This document shows positions 46,701 to 60,170 of a stretch of 64,000 nucleotides of DNA, in pieces; the first letter of the stretch is position 1; each line of letters starts with the position of its first letter. A program made the translations under genes and the position numbers. Source of the DNA: Monomorium pharaonis. Lineage: Eukaryota; Arthropoda; Insecta; Hymenoptera; Formicidae. The stretch covers positions 9,072,050-9,136,049 of the forward strand of contig NC_050471.1 of NCBI RefSeq assembly GCF_013373865.1, given 5' to 3'. The notes beneath the pieces were generated by a model, which did not search any database, was not told the origin of the DNA, and worked only from the letters and a program-made list of their open reading frames with translations.

Positions 46701-49690
46701 TTTTCTCACAAGAAAACCTTCTGAAGATGCCACATGTAACGTACATACGCATTTTCATCACTATTTTAATATATTGTTATATTCCGCTAAAAGGTAATTT
46801 TTACTCGCGCTTTTGATTCGTGCAATTACGTTTCTCACATTTAATTTAAGTAGCACAAATATAATTATTTGAAACACAGTAAGATAAATGGGTTTATTAT
46901 TGCTATTACAAATTTTTTGAAACAAATCCAAATGCAATTATTATAAAATTTGATTTGCTTTTGATAACATAGTTTTTTATTAACACAAACGTATAAGAAA
47001 TTTTTGAAAGCATAACTATAATACAAACGTATTACAAATTCAATTAATAAAATAGTTGAGCTAAAAAAATTTATTTTATTCAATCGAATAGGTCTCTCAG
47101 TGTAGATGGTAACAAAAAATATTCATTTTTGAGCACTAGTCTGTTTCCGTCCTCTATTTCATTCGTGCCATTCATCAGTACGGTTTAATTAACAGTCTAT
47201 CATTCGTCATATTCGGAAATGATTCACGTGAAACATACGAATAGCAACTTTTTCCAAAGTATCATGAGAAACGAGCAAAAAAAATTAGCGCAACGTATGG
47301 ACGATATTGATGCCGATTCTCTTGGGTGGAAAACAAGAAGACAGAGACTCCTCCTTCCTTTGGTAATATCATCGGCGCGGTAAACTCGATAAGAACGCTA
47401 CCGTAAAAAGTTACGGTAGCTTTATTTTATTACGAAAAGAACCGGTGCAAAATCCGGGCGGATACGTTCGGGGATGGATCGATTTATATGGGGTGATTCG
47501 AGAACCGCAATACCTGAAAAACGTATCTGGGGAATAAAAGTAAAGAGAAAAGTCTCGATAAATTTAGGTTCCAACTTCCGCTGTGTAAAAGAAGTACGGC
47601 GGTGTGTTAATAATAAAACATAGAATCAATTCTCAGAAAAACAAACCTGACAGAAAAACGAAAACATTTACTTTAATGAAATTTATTTAATAAAATTTAA
47701 TTAAGAAAAACTAGCTAATTTTTGGGAATATATATCAATTTAAATGTTAATTCACTAATGTAAACTGCGCGTGTGTGAAATTTGTTAATAATTTAATATT
47801 TGTAAAAAAATTTGCAAACAAAAGTCTATCTTCACACGCTCACTAAATTCTTAATATACTTTATAAAAAGACATCGAAATTTAATAATGCATACTATAAA
47901 TGAGACAGAGCATGTTTTTTAACTCTATTTTATGAAGATAAACGAAGCTTCTCTTGAAAAGCTACAAAATTTACTTTTAATTTAGGCGAGATACGAACGA
48001 GAAAGAGGATCTTAAATAATCGTGATAATAATAAATACTTATTTGTACTTATAAATAACTGGAGAAAGCCGACTTAGTTCAATACAAATTTTTTATATTT
48101 AACTTTGAGTCATATTGAGACATATTGAGAATCTCACTTTATAATTCTATAAATTTTCTTGTTCACTCTAACGTTTTCTCCAGATAACGCGTTTCCTAGA
48201 ATAATTTCCTTTCGTGTCACCTTGTACAAGATTCATTCGCTATGTTGCGATTCGGCCCAGCACTGCCGATCTTACGACCTCGCACGTTTTGCTGGCGGCT
48301 CTTACTGTCTTTAGGAGCATCAATCTTACTGAAGAGAATGCACTGTCTTCGGTCGCGTGAAAAGTGCTTCTCGTCGCCACATTGCCCCGAGAAAAAGCTT
48401 CGACACAGTGAGAACGGGTTTTGCGCCTTAAAAGCTTCACTCCGACGAAACGAGAACAGTCAGTTTGACAGACGAGAGAATGCCGAATTATTATACATGT
48501 AGAAAATATCTTCGCGTACGCGTTTGTGTGAGTAAAGTTGTCTTTAATCTTTTAACTCCATATATCAGATTTCTCAAATCGATTTAAAGAGACAGCATAT
48601 AGATCATCAAATTTCTGAAGATTCTAAAATCAAATGAAGATATTTGTCTTTTAGTCTGATAAGTAAATCTATCTTTGTATTATCAGACTTCGAAAATCAA
48701 CTGAATTATTGGCTATAAAAAATTGTTATACAAAATAAATAGCTTTCGAAATTTTATAAATTTATGATATTTATTATCGTATGCTTCTTTCAAAAATTAT
48801 GAACGAAAATTTAGCTGATTTTATCCTGTACGTTCGGTTGTCGAGAAAAAAATATGTTTCATATTTTTGGCTGCTCTACAAGAGTATATTGAGCTTCAAT
48901 AAATTCAGCAAATAACACAAAGACAGATTTACTTGTGAGACACACGCATACAATCGTGCACAACACGTAATAAGGTAAAGACTTCCTTTGCGCGGAATCT
49001 CGTTGATAATAATTGTTGCGAAATCATCGAAACATCATTCTTCTATCCGCGATTGATCACTCGAAACGATCGCTATACGTTTCCCAGAAATTTCGTAGGA
49101 AATAAGAGTTCTGAGAAAGAAGAAGAGAGTCTGAGAAAGATCTCAGACAAAGCCTTATGACAATCTGACGCCTTCTAAGGTGCACCGCAGTATGCATGCG
49201 TGCTACGAAGACACAGAACTACTAAACAAATGTCGGTAAAGCCACCACGGTATCGAGACTTCTTCTCTCTACCTTTTAGGGCTTTAGAGATATATGATCG
49301 CCAGCTGTCAAATCTCATCGCATAATTTTTTTCCACGATCTTTGTGTGCATAAAATCTCAATCAATTGTCTTTTGCTACAAAATTTAATAAAAATACATT
49401 CTATGGACTAACGAGTTTTACTAAGTTCTTCATAGAAAAACGAATTTTATTGGCATGAATTAAATACAGAAGTAGTAGCAGATTTAGAGTTTACGAAACC
49501 TTAAAGCATTCTATATAACTAGAATTGCTTTTTTAAATATAAAAATATTTTTCACTCTGCTGTGCGAACTTTTCATTTTGCAATAATAAAAATATAATGG
49601 CTATGATTGTCAAATATAGAATATTCGTTTAGAACCTATTTATCAATGAACCCGAAATAAAAACTTTCAGTGATTGAATTAACGAAGGCC
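46701..49690. other. AT-rich non-coding DNA with two small hairpins
   Basis: A perfect 10-bp stem with 4-nt loop lies at 47397-47420, and a 10-bp inverted pair (AGTCTGATAA) at 48653-48689. A CpG patch at 48180-48530 carries opposing ATG frames of 66-86 codons, neither recognised. Confidence 0.45.
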
Positions 49691-52600
49691 TGGGACGAAG
49701 ATTATGGAACAAAAGACCACGGAAGGGGAGAGAGAGAAAAGAAGAAAAAGAGAGAGAGAGAGAGAAGCGGGTTTTCAAGTAATATACCATAAACAGCCAA
49801 AGACAAGGCTGACTCTAAATGGCTGCGGACAGGAATCGCGATGCCATGTGTATGCTCGTGCTCATAAGTCCCGACATAGTCCGCGCCAGGCTATCTTTTC
49901 GACGAATCGTCCTTTTTTACATCTCTACGTCGCTGAAACTAGCTGCCCTCTTTGCGGCGAACGAGCAGATGCCACGCGAGAGAGGAGACAGTAAAATGAA
50001 CATGTACATGTACATCGCGGCCTTCATCGTATGTTAAACGAATTCGCGTTTGCGAGAAAAATTCGGGCACAATACGACAGCGCGCAAGATCACGCAATTC
50101 CGTATCATGATCTATTCAGTTTCTCGACAATGACGATCTTTGACGATCGTGGAATTCGAGAAATCCACGAAAAAGCAAAATATAAAAGTCATCTTTAATT
50201 ACAACGAATTATTGTGACAATATTGCCGTGTAATATAACAAATTATATATTACAAGAAAGCTATTTGCAGTATTAAATAAAAACTTCAATAATAAACTAA
50301 AACCAATTAATTAAAAAATATACAATATATTAATAAAACTTATAAAACATTACGTCTACAACTAGAAAAGTCACAGCTATTAAAAGTTGGTTTCCTAGAA
50401 ATCATGATTAATCCTTTGATTGCAAGAGTCTAGTAATACAATTACGCTGATTGTGCGCGAGTTCTGATGCGATAGCGTAAATACATACGAGTGATAACTC
50501 AATACTCAAATACGGAAATACAGAAACGCAGTAGATAGGGAACGTAGTAATATTTGTGTACTAAAGCGCAAATTTCACATTTGGAGCAATTAAGTCAATA
50601 AAATGTAGCCGACGGTGTAGCGAGCACATCGACAGATTAGGTACATTTACTTCTTTCATAAATGCAAAAGTTTTAAGATGCGAAAAGTGTTGTTTAAATT
50701 ATGCGTACGTTGAAAAAGTAGTATTTTTAAACTTCTCAAATATGATATGAAGTAAAATAGCTTGGTTTATGCAAATTATAAAAATTATAGAACTTTTCTT
50801 TGTCCATCGATAACATTTTAAATAATTTCTTTTTGCATGTAAAAATAATACTGACATTTAAAACGATCGCAATGTGATATCAGGCAAAAATTAGTCTCAT
50901 CACTTGTCACATTAAAAAAATAGAATGCGCAATTAACTTTTTTACATGTGAATATAGATATATAAACAGATGTAAGCGAGCAATGTGCACATGTGCGATC
51001 GGCCTTCCTGCATATTTGATCACCCGGAAATGCTTCGTTACTCTATAATACCATCAATATCGGCATTTAATGCGGAACGTGAAACTGCCATTGCAACGAA
51101 GCTGAAATTGCGTATCATCGATTACGCAGTCCAACTATTAGATAATTATTAAACGCGCCGTATTATTTACTGAAAAACAGTCGTCGGAATATACAACATA
51201 CAACATGCAGTGTCGCGCCGTTTGCTGAACTTCGAGAGCGACAGGGACGCGTTTATACGTGAAGATGTACACAGGGAGGCTTTTTCTCTGAAGAGGTATC
51301 GCGTACGCTTTGAAGGGATATAATCAGGTCCGACAAACCCGGAAGTACGTGCCGGCACAAGCTCGTAAGAAAGACCTTTGTACCTAAGATACGCAAACCG
51401 GATGCACAACCGCCTCTTCCGTGTTCTTCCCGTCGTTTGCCCAGCTGTGTTACGCGACACGCGGAAATCGTGTTAGGAACAAACGACGACACACGCAAAA
51501 TAAAAATGAGAGCACATTTCTTAATTGACACTTATTGTTAGTTCTAGTTGATGAGATTATATAAACATTGTAAATTTATAAAATTTACTTTAACAATTTA
51601 TTACAATATCTACATGAATTAAAAAATTATGTTCTTCAAATAAAAGTTAACAAGAGACAATAATAACAAAGCACTATAAAAAGATTTTATATGCGTTTCG
51701 ATATCGTATAAATGCTCTGCATACATTGTACAAAATTTTAATAAAAATATTAAATTTTTTGCTAAAAGAACAGTTAACAATGATTGAATACTGAGTGTAA
51801 AATTGTCATTGATGTACGTACATATCTATGGAATGTAAATTATAGCTTTTAAACATATATATATAATATTTAATTATCTAGAAAAATATAAAACGTATAT
51901 TAATACAAATTTTATTACAATATAGTACTTTTTAATATTATTGCTGTAAAGCAATACTTGAGTAATTACACGCATTAGTACCAGCAACTATATAATAATT
52001 AAAATTAAATTAAGATAATTATATATATGATAAAGCTATCAATAGTGCAATTGCTGTAAACTAATTATAGTTTTAGAAATACTAACACTGCAGGAAACAA
52101 TTTCCGAAGTAATAAAATTTTATTATACCTTATATAGATGTATGTAACTGCAAATATAAATATAATGATGTGATAAAATAAACTCGACAAACAGAAATTA
52201 TCTTATAGAAAATTTATAAACGATAATTTTCCAAATAATAAAATATCATGAGAAATATTCCAAAGATAATCGCATCAATAGACACATATAAAAAAGAAAT
52301 ACGAGTTCTTTGAACACGAGAAAACTACCCGTACTTGAGTCACCTTTATCTCTAACCCTTTCGACCTTCTTGCCACAATATCTCACACGGATATTGAATG
52401 GTCCGGCGATTCGTGTTGATAGACAATTTGCCAATTTCCACTTCATTCCACCTCCAACCTCGTTCCAGAATGTAGCAGCATGCAGTCTCTCCCGATTCTT
52501 TTTCTCAATTCCTCGAACCGAGTACATTTTTCATTTAGATTCGCAAACGTTCCATTCATACTCACATGGAGTTTCTTACGATTAGAAACACACACACATG

Positions 52601-54013
52601 AGATAATAATTCTTCAAACAAGATATTTTATTATTATCGTTGTCTCCCATTGATTCTCATGGCTTCATTTTTTTTTTTACTTTTTTGTAAATACCAACTA
52701 GATTAATTAATTTCTCTACTACAAATATTAGTCAATTTACAAAATTTAATACCAATAAAAATTAAAATAAAAAAAAGTACTTTAATTTGCTATCTTTTCT
52801 TTTATATTCTACATAGATTATTTAGCAAATTATGTTTTCCTGTATGAGAAAATACTTAAATCCGTTTTGCATTAAAAAATTACTTCATTTTTTAAATCAT
52901 AAGGATAAATATTATGCATTACTGTAATATATAACCATTCGTCTAAGTATCTATCTTAAATATTCATCTTATTTTTTATAATTCTTTATATATCGAGCAA
53001 CAGATAAATTAAAAAGTAAAAAGGTATTCATTCTTAATTGTTTTTGTAATCAGTAATCGTTCAATTTTTATTATTTCCACATAAAATCCATATCAAATAA
53101 TTTATTATTCACATGTCATGATTCAAAATAGAATTGCTCATATTTCATAATTCCATACACCATGTATCTGTACATATAAAATTCATCATGATGCGATAGT
53201 TATATCGGCAAATATTTGTAATAAACGCACTGCATGAAAACACCTTTAGTCGAAAATGGTGTCAACCGCGCGATAAGCCGTGCTTGTTATCCGTTACTAT
53301 GCATACGCGTCGATCGCGCGGCTTTTGCCTGAACTCCATTTAAAATATCTGATATTCACCGCGCCACCAAATTTTGCATGAGTGGTTACCGCGCCGTTGT
53401 AATTTGTGGATTAAAGTCAGTAGTCTCTAATTATCGCATTAGTCCAATCGCTTGATTAATTCGTTTAATCATCGATTTATGCCTTTACTTTGCGTATTGT
53501 CCTGACAAATTAGAGAAACTGATAAATTCATTGAGATTGATATGATATTTTGGTTTTTAACGTATCTGTTTAATACTACAATATTTCCAGATCCACTTTT
53601 GGTATAAATTAATATCGGCGTGTGAAAAGTATAGTTTATTTCCAGTCTCATCAAACACAATCATAATTTTGCGCGATGAAAATATTATTGCACGCGCTGT
53701 GTTGTTTATTTTAAATTCATAAAAACTCCGTTATTAAAGCAAATTGATTGCAGTATTTTGCAAGCAAAATTATTTTTAAAATATTTTATCGTAACACATC
53801 TCACAAGTCAAATACTTTCTTTAAATAAATTAAACAAACACTAAAAAATGTAATTCACAAATGTGTAATTTTTAACGTTTAATTTATCAATTATTTTCTC
53901 AAATAAAATACAACTTCAAATATTTTTACGAGTTATATTAAATATATAACATTTTAGTAATACGTGTAATAGATATCTACAAAATATTTTCTTCATTTAA
54001 CATTTTTAATATA
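49691..54013. other. non-coding; CpG patches at 49690-50160, 51160-51500, 52320-52600 and 53230-53470
   Basis: The first patch starts with a GA-rich tract (49726-49775) and holds a 72-codon ATG frame (49819-50037, plus) with one hydrophobic stretch. The third holds a 93-codon ATG frame on the minus strand (52249-52527) whose C-terminal third is hydrophobic. Neither has family similarity or splice context. The remainder, especially 51540-52260 and 52620-53100, is A/T-rich and empty. Confidence 0.4.
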
Positions 54014-54066
54014 CATTTGTTAAGTTGGGTTTTAATATAGAATATTAAAACCCAACTTAACAAATG
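54014..54066. repeat. perfect 25-bp hairpin with 3-nt loop
   Basis: 54014-54038 is the exact reverse complement of 54042-54066. The arm includes GTTAAGTTGGGTTTTAA. The flanks (54070-54150) are more complex than the local background, and the hairpin may be the fused end of a foldback element. Confidence 0.95.
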
Positions 54067-54189
54067 GGATAACATGCTGACATCTATTGGAGTCATAAAG
54101 GCAACCAACCCTTCAGCAAAATATTAATCGGAGTTGAAGGAAAGATTTAGCAAGATTTAGCATTTATATGTAAAATATAAATAATCATT

Positions 54190-54255
54190 ACATGTTTAAA
54201 ATGTAAATTATATGTGTAAACTATGTTTTACGCGTGTAATCTACATTTTACATGT
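54190..54255. repeat. imperfect inverted repeat
   Basis: ACATGTTTAAAATGTAAATTA (in part) at 54190-54210 pairs with 54237-54255. The loop contains further TGTAAA/TTTACG echoes. Confidence 0.6.
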
Positions 54256-54437
54256 TTGTATTTATGTAAATAATAATTAATAGAAAAATCTAATTTTATC
54301 TACAATAGTGCATATTATATTACATTTTTTATTTTTAATATATTTTCTTATTTTGTTAATACCATAATCAGACATATTAACAATCTTAAAAATTAATTAC
54401 CTTTTTGTATTTTGTTGTACAATTTATAATAATTTAC

Positions 54438-54514
54438 ATTGTCTACATAAAAAATTATATAAATATAAATATAATGTAAATTTAAATAATATAAATAATT
54501 TATGTAGACGTAAT
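54438..54514. repeat. imperfect inverted repeat built on GTCTACATAA
   Basis: Arms 54438-54456 and 54497-54514 pair through GTCTACATAA/TTATGTAGAC, with an A/T loop. It is the third palindrome within 500 bp. Confidence 0.65.
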
Positions 54515-55617
54515 CTTGAAATTTACGACACTAGTCCAAAATTTAGTATCCAATAATGACATATGATTTAATTTCTTATACAAAAATTAACTAATAAACT
54601 AATAAAATAAACTATTTTTTCTCAAATTAATTACTTCGAACTCTTGAGAAAATAAATCTTTCGCAATAAACCCTTCAACTGTATGCAACAATCTTATTAT
54701 CAAAGAATCCTTTCAGGAAATCACGTGACTAACCGCGGATAAAGTAGAGATTTCGTATGAGAAAATTTCTGCTTTAACATCCCTTCAACTGATTGATCCA
54801 ACTGTAGCTCGGTTACTAATACTCGGTGTGTGTCCTACGGTCGAATATTTCGTCTAAAAATCTGTGTATCCGATAAAGAACAAAACTTTCTAGCAAGCTC
54901 TATCGACAATTAATATAAACCTGTACCATTATCGACGGTTTCGTCCTATCCGCTGATAAAACGATAATAATCCAATCTTCTTGTCTTTCGTAATCCTTCG
55001 TTTCAACAATAATCATTGTTATTATTCGCGGACAAACAATTTCGCGGAATTCCCTCGAAAACAACGAATGCCAAGACCCTCATCAGGCAATCAAACAATC
55101 AATCCCACGTGAGAAGGCAGAAATCAACGGCAAGGAAGAAGGCGGGGGTGAAAATACGGCGAGAGTGAGGGGCGGTCTCTCTACGGCGTGACACACGACT
55201 TCGTGCGCCGCGGAAACGCGTTATTCAAATTTTATATTCGATTATGCAAATTAATATGAGACGCATAAAACTGTCTCTGGAATTTGTCGGACGATGAGGA
55301 AAGTGAAGGGGGAGCGTTCGGGGGGAAATGATTTTTATGTTTCTTCGGAAACAAAAGTCTACCGGCGCCAATCTCTCTCTCTCTCTCTTTGGTCTCATCC
55401 CTTGAATCGAATCCCCTCCGTTCCCTCGCTGTTCTTTGGCTCGCTGATGCCGTAACTTCTGGCGATATGCCCCTATTTCACAAAGAGATGGGAGTATGCA
55501 AAGGGGGTAACGTCGGTTCTCTTCGACACGTCGTGCATATGTCTTCCGGAAACGAGAAATATTGCGTCGCGAATGTCGCAAGGCGTGTTTCCAACTTCGT
55601 GATTTTCATTGTACTAA

Positions 55618-55620
<3 letters not shown>

Positions 55621-55704
<84 letters not shown>

Positions 55705-55719
55705 ATCTATCTATCTATT
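55621..55719 (+). repeat. (TC)38 microsatellite followed by (TATC)n
   Basis: 77 nt of uninterrupted TC (55621-55697), then a short interruption and about four TATC units (55703-55719). Confidence 0.97.
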
Positions 55720-56511
55720 TTGCTCAGAGTTCCGGAATGACACTAGTACATCCACGTAATGACAATTATTTCTAATCAGTTGCAAGCACGAAAAATTCAA
55801 CAAGATTTTAAGTACAATAATTTAACAGAAATTTAAATACCGTATCTTTAATTGCAACACACGACGTTGGGATCTGTTGTTATTAAATCGACATTGAAAA
55901 AGTAATCGTGATAAATAATAAAATTAACATTTTATTTTCTTAAAGAAAGAACCTTTTTTTTTATTGGTTAAAGAATTTCCAGCCAAAAGCAAAATCGGGG
56001 GGAAGACACTGTACTTGGTGTCCCAGCCAAATTTTCCGACCAAGAGTATTGAGGATATCTTGACATTTTGCACGTCGGCGAATGGATTTCGACGACGTCA
56101 GGATATCCAATTTCAACGCCGGCTAGAATAAAGCGTGATATCGTCCCGCACGAACGTGATGGATGCATTTAGATTGCGCTCGGTAAATCGAGTTCAACGT
56201 AGACGCTACCGCGGCGTTCTACGGTGCGAGAAGGAGAGAAAGAGAGAGAGAGAGAGGGAGGGAAAGGGGGGGAGAGAGACGGAGAATGGAGGGATTTTAA
56301 CGAAATCGTGGTGATGCCATGCAAATGGCCCGGTAACAGCTTCCGCGCCTGTATTCTCTGCGCGGCGGACACGCCGACTGTGTTGTGCACGGCGCGGCTT
56401 AACTCAATTCCATACATATTTTAACACCGACAAAACCGTAAGAAAATTGCGTGATATGCATAAACGACTTCGCAAACTCGGTTACAAAACGGGGATTGCG
56501 CGCCCGTGTCA

Positions 56512-56531
56512 CGCGCGCGCGCGCGCGCGCG
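56512..56531 (+). repeat. (CG)10 run
   Basis: Twenty nt of alternating CG inside a CpG-rich patch. Alternating CG is the strongest Z-DNA-forming sequence. Its survival implies little germline CpG methylation at this site. Confidence 0.95.
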
Positions 56532-57026
56532 ACCCCTTCATGCAAAATCATTTCGAGCGGAGTTGTTACCAGAAGCCTTTTTCCCGTTTTGGCTCGTAAT
56601 AGTTGATAAATACCTACCTACCACGTTTCCTTCTCTTTCTCAGCAATCTATTGTCAACGTAAATAAAAATCAACCGCGATATACGATAGACGTGAACGCG
56701 GTAGCGATAAAAAAAATTCGGCAAGTAAAGCAAATTTCTGTGAGTTCTGCATTACTCTGCCGAATTTTCGAATGAAAATTTATATATAGAAACTTTTATT
56801 AATTCAGAATGCTTAGCTAAGCATTACTGTTTCCTTGAAAGATAAATAGAGAAAGATTCCCAAAGTTGCATTACCTTACCTAAAAGTTCAATAATTTTCA
56901 AGTTACTGAACTTGTAAAGTTTCTATGAAATTATTTGAAAATTATATAGGACTACCATGCTTTATTACACTCGGAACGTTAGGCAAATAGAAATTGTTAT
57001 TTAAGTTTCATAAAAAATTGTGATAC

Positions 57027-57154
57027 TATAGGTGCGTTCGGGAAGACGCTATTAGCGCTATCAGCATCAGTCTATCTTCATTACTCATTAAAAGTAGAAC
57101 AAGAATAGACTGATGCTGATAGCGCTAATAGCGTCTTCCCGAACGCATCCTATA
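57027..57154. mobile_element. hairpin MITE, ~49-bp near-perfect arms
   Basis: 57027-57075 and 57105-57154 are reverse complements except for one inserted base, around a 29-nt loop. The arm begins TATAGG and includes TGCGTTCGGGAAGACGC. Flanking TATA on both sides may be part of the arms or a TA/TATA target duplication. The GC-rich arms contrast with the AT-rich surroundings and imply a recent insertion. Class is unclear (foldback or hAT/PIF-type MITE). Confidence 0.8.
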
Positions 57155-58930
57155 GCGATATTTCGAACCAAAATGCATTGTGTAGCTAGATTGCAGAAAA
57201 AATAAGGTAAATAACTTACATTTTGCTCATTTGTAATAAAATCATAAATTACTGTTGTAATTAAACTAAAAGAATTCAATTTTTCTTTTTATTCGTATTG
57301 TTTGTAAAATAGATAAATAAAGTTTTACAAAATTTTCTTAAATCACGATATTACTTAGATCAAATTTTTACTACTATAATATAATATAAATTATTTTTTT
57401 AATGGGTAAGAAATAGGAAGAAATATAAAAAGTAATAGATCCAGAACCTATAAATTGTGCTCTCAAAGAATATAGAGATTGTAAAGAAAAAAATAAATAA
57501 AGTAAAAAAAAATATGGCGTTTTGATAAAAAAAACATTTTACGATATTCTGGAATTTTACTCGGTTGGAAATATAATATAAACTCCATCAATAATATAGA
57601 ATCATTGTGATTTTGGCAACTTGCGATGTGATTTAGAATTTTCTTAAATTCCACTTGCATGAGCTTATCAAAATATTTTATTTAAAAAAAAATTATAATA
57701 ATGCAAAAAAATTATTTAAAAATTCATTTTAAAAAAAGAAAATATTGCACTCTTTATTACGATGTAAAAAACTTCAAAAATTTCTTCATAATTTCTGAGT
57801 TATAAGGCTTTATATTAAAAAACAGTGCAACTCCAATAACCTTTCTCCAATTTTTTCTCCTTATTTCTTTCTTCTTGCGTAGAATAAAATGTAGATGTAA
57901 AATGTATAGAATAAAATTATTAATTTACCGTTTCAATTATCTTAAATTATTAATCCTATATCAATAACTTTATAAAAAATTTTGTTTTTAATACTAGTTG
58001 TGTTACCAAGCGCTGTGATAATACAAAGCTTGCATTACCAAAATAAATTCTCTCCTGCCACGCTACAATAAAATCCGTATATGCACGCTTTGCATTGTTA
58101 CGTGTCACGCGTGTACATGTGCGTACCGAGAATGAAAGAACGTTGAGCTCGATAACGATCCGACCTACGGCCGTCCAGCTCCAGTCGCATCCGGAGGATG
58201 AATCGGCCTGGCGCGGTACAGAAGAGCAACGTGCAGCGACCACATTAAATTATCTATCGCGCAATTATTCATTTATGCTTATTCGCCTTGATACACCCGC
58301 GGATCTTGAATTATTACCGGCTTAACCGGATTTTTAATTCTAACGTATTACCATACTTATCGTAGCGTACGAGCGATTCGCGTCTCGCCGAGCCGCGCCA
58401 GGCCGATCCAACCGTTTTTCTGATATTTTTTCGCTAAAATAAGAAATAAAATTTTAACGCATAATGTCAAAAGAGAACATTGCTTTTTGATGTACGGAAA
58501 CAAAGCTTATTATTTGTATAAGCAACTAATTAATTTTACTGTTTTCCATTTAATAAATACCTTTTTTTTTTAATTTTGTTATCAATAATAATCTTATTAG
58601 AATATACTTTTAGAATTTAGTAAATGCTGTCAGTCAGAATTATAATATGTATAAAAATACATGTATAAAGAGATTCGGTAGCACTCATATTTAAAAAATT
58701 TAAAGAAATTTTTAACGTTAAAATATAATAATTTCAACAAATTGCGTAAAATTTAAAAAGAATCATCCCTTCAAAATCGTAATTCCAAGAAGGATCCAGT
58801 CTACGCTGGAAATTCGGTAAGGAGAAGTTGAATCCCTCTTGTGCACAGCATCCACGATGGTTGGTTGCAAGGAAGGCATATTTAGTACATAAATCAAAGC
58901 CCGAGTGGCCCTTGCTGGAGGCTAGGAGTT
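57155..58930. other. AT-rich non-coding DNA; CpG patch 58050-58420
   Basis: 57300-58000 is nearly pure A/T. The 58050-58420 patch is complex, with no recognisable frame. Confidence 0.5.
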
Positions 58931-58997
58931 TATATGCTAATATAAGGTGGAGCACACTGTACGCCGGTCGCCATCTTGACCGCAATGTAGCGTCTTG
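58931..58997 (-). repeat. diverged repeat block A with YY1/Pho-like site
   Basis: Shares TATGCTAA, GAGCAC, GCCATCTTGAC and TAGCGTCTTG, in order and spacing, with 59373-59438. On the minus strand CAAGATGGCG matches the YY1/Pleiohomeotic core and also places an ATG in a good context, but the frame ends after 14 codons. Confidence 0.6.
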
Positions 58998-59372
58998 GAA
59001 ATTTACAGCGCAAAATGTACCGAAATTATCAATATGGCTATTTATTGTTTTTCAAAATAAAAAAAAAACTTTTTAAATATTAAAAAAAAATCTTATTTTT
59101 TAAATCTCTATGTGTAACAAATTTCTTTAGCAAACAAAAGCATGCTTAAAACTTTTCTTTAGGCTTCATATCAATTTTTATAAGAAAAAAACTTTGAAAA
59201 GTCATAACATCCAAACAAAAAAATATTATGTACAATATGAAAAGAGATTGAATGGTCAATCGACTTGAATGAGAAGAAAATACGTGGAATTTTTTCCAAA
59301 TTGTGTACATTTAAACTACCTTCGCGTAGCGGTCATAAAAATGAAAAATGGTTTCTCGAATACGGCGTGTTT

Positions 59373-59438
59373 TGTATGCTAACACAAAATTGAGCACGCG
59401 GCGCGGACTCCGCCATCTTGACTGCGATAGCGTCTTGT
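59373..59438 (-). repeat. diverged repeat block B with YY1/Pho-like site
   Basis: Partner of 58931-58997, about 440 bp away in the same orientation. Here the minus-strand ATG (in CAAGATGGCGGAG) opens about 27 codons. Either a duplicated promoter or first-exon fragment or a pair of relics of one repeat family. Confidence 0.6.
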
Positions 59439-60170
59439 CGAGTCCGGGGTCGAGAGGTGGCTGAAATATTCTCCGTGCCCGAGATTACCAATATGCCCGC
59501 GACACAGCGAGTCCATTCTTTCTCGGTGAACGAACAGAGTTACCGTCTAGATACTTCCGAAACTTGGCGCACCCGCGGTCGAAATATATCGCTTTCGCTT
59601 CGCGTACCGAAAAGTTTTGATGCCGAAATTGTCAATGAAAAACTGCAACATGGGCTATATAAAACTTTATTTTTCATAGATCTATCAAGCAGAAATAATA
59701 ACTATTCTTTTTATATGGTCTCGTTAAAAAAAAAAAATACGCTTGTTAACGTTGATACATGCTGTAAGTTTGTAATTCATTATAAACACGTCCGTTATTC
59801 CATCAAATTTTTCTTAGTTGCGTAATAAAATTCGCAACGTTCTGAGAAGAGGATCGATCCAAATAAATAATTTTAAAATCAGGCAATTATCTCAGTCAAT
59901 CAATGCCGATGACGTCGCAACGCACGCAAGCTCGCGATGCAAAGTGAGCGACGCAATTCCAGGTTCAACCCTAGAGCTTCGAGATCCAGACGTGCTTTCT
60001 TCGGCAACCTTTAATAGCGGCGTTATGGCAAACATTTAATTAAACTTGTAACGCGTCTTCTCCCTCACCTTCTACCCCTCCGTCGTCCTTTCTCTCCCAG
60101 GCTAAGGGGCTCTCTCCGTTGTTATGCGCGGGACGTAGAGGAATCCAACCCCCCTCCCCCTCCCCTCACC
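59439..60170. other. non-coding leader-like region
   Basis: A 135-codon frame at 59418-59825 (plus) lacks an ATG start and has no similarity. From 60040 to 60170 the sequence is strongly pyrimidine-rich on the plus strand, immediately upstream of a candidate start codon. Confidence 0.35.

Larger units (their letters stand above)
54515..57026. other. non-coding with CpG patches and simple repeats
   Basis: AT-rich to about 54700, then mixed. CpG-rich patches at 55030-55620 and 55970-56540 carry short overlapping frames on both strands with no recognisable product. They flank the long CT tract at 55621. Purine-rich GA sequence is at 56228-56279. Confidence 0.45.

Noticed and set aside
47397..47420. 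perfect 10-bp stem, 4-nt loop, followed by T-rich sequence: looks like a Rho-independent terminator
   Set aside because: The window is eukaryotic and no gene ends here. It is kept only as a small palindrome.
55389..55775. 128-codon plus-strand frame
   Set aside because: Nearly a third is the Ser-Leu translation of the CT microsatellite; the rest has no similarity.
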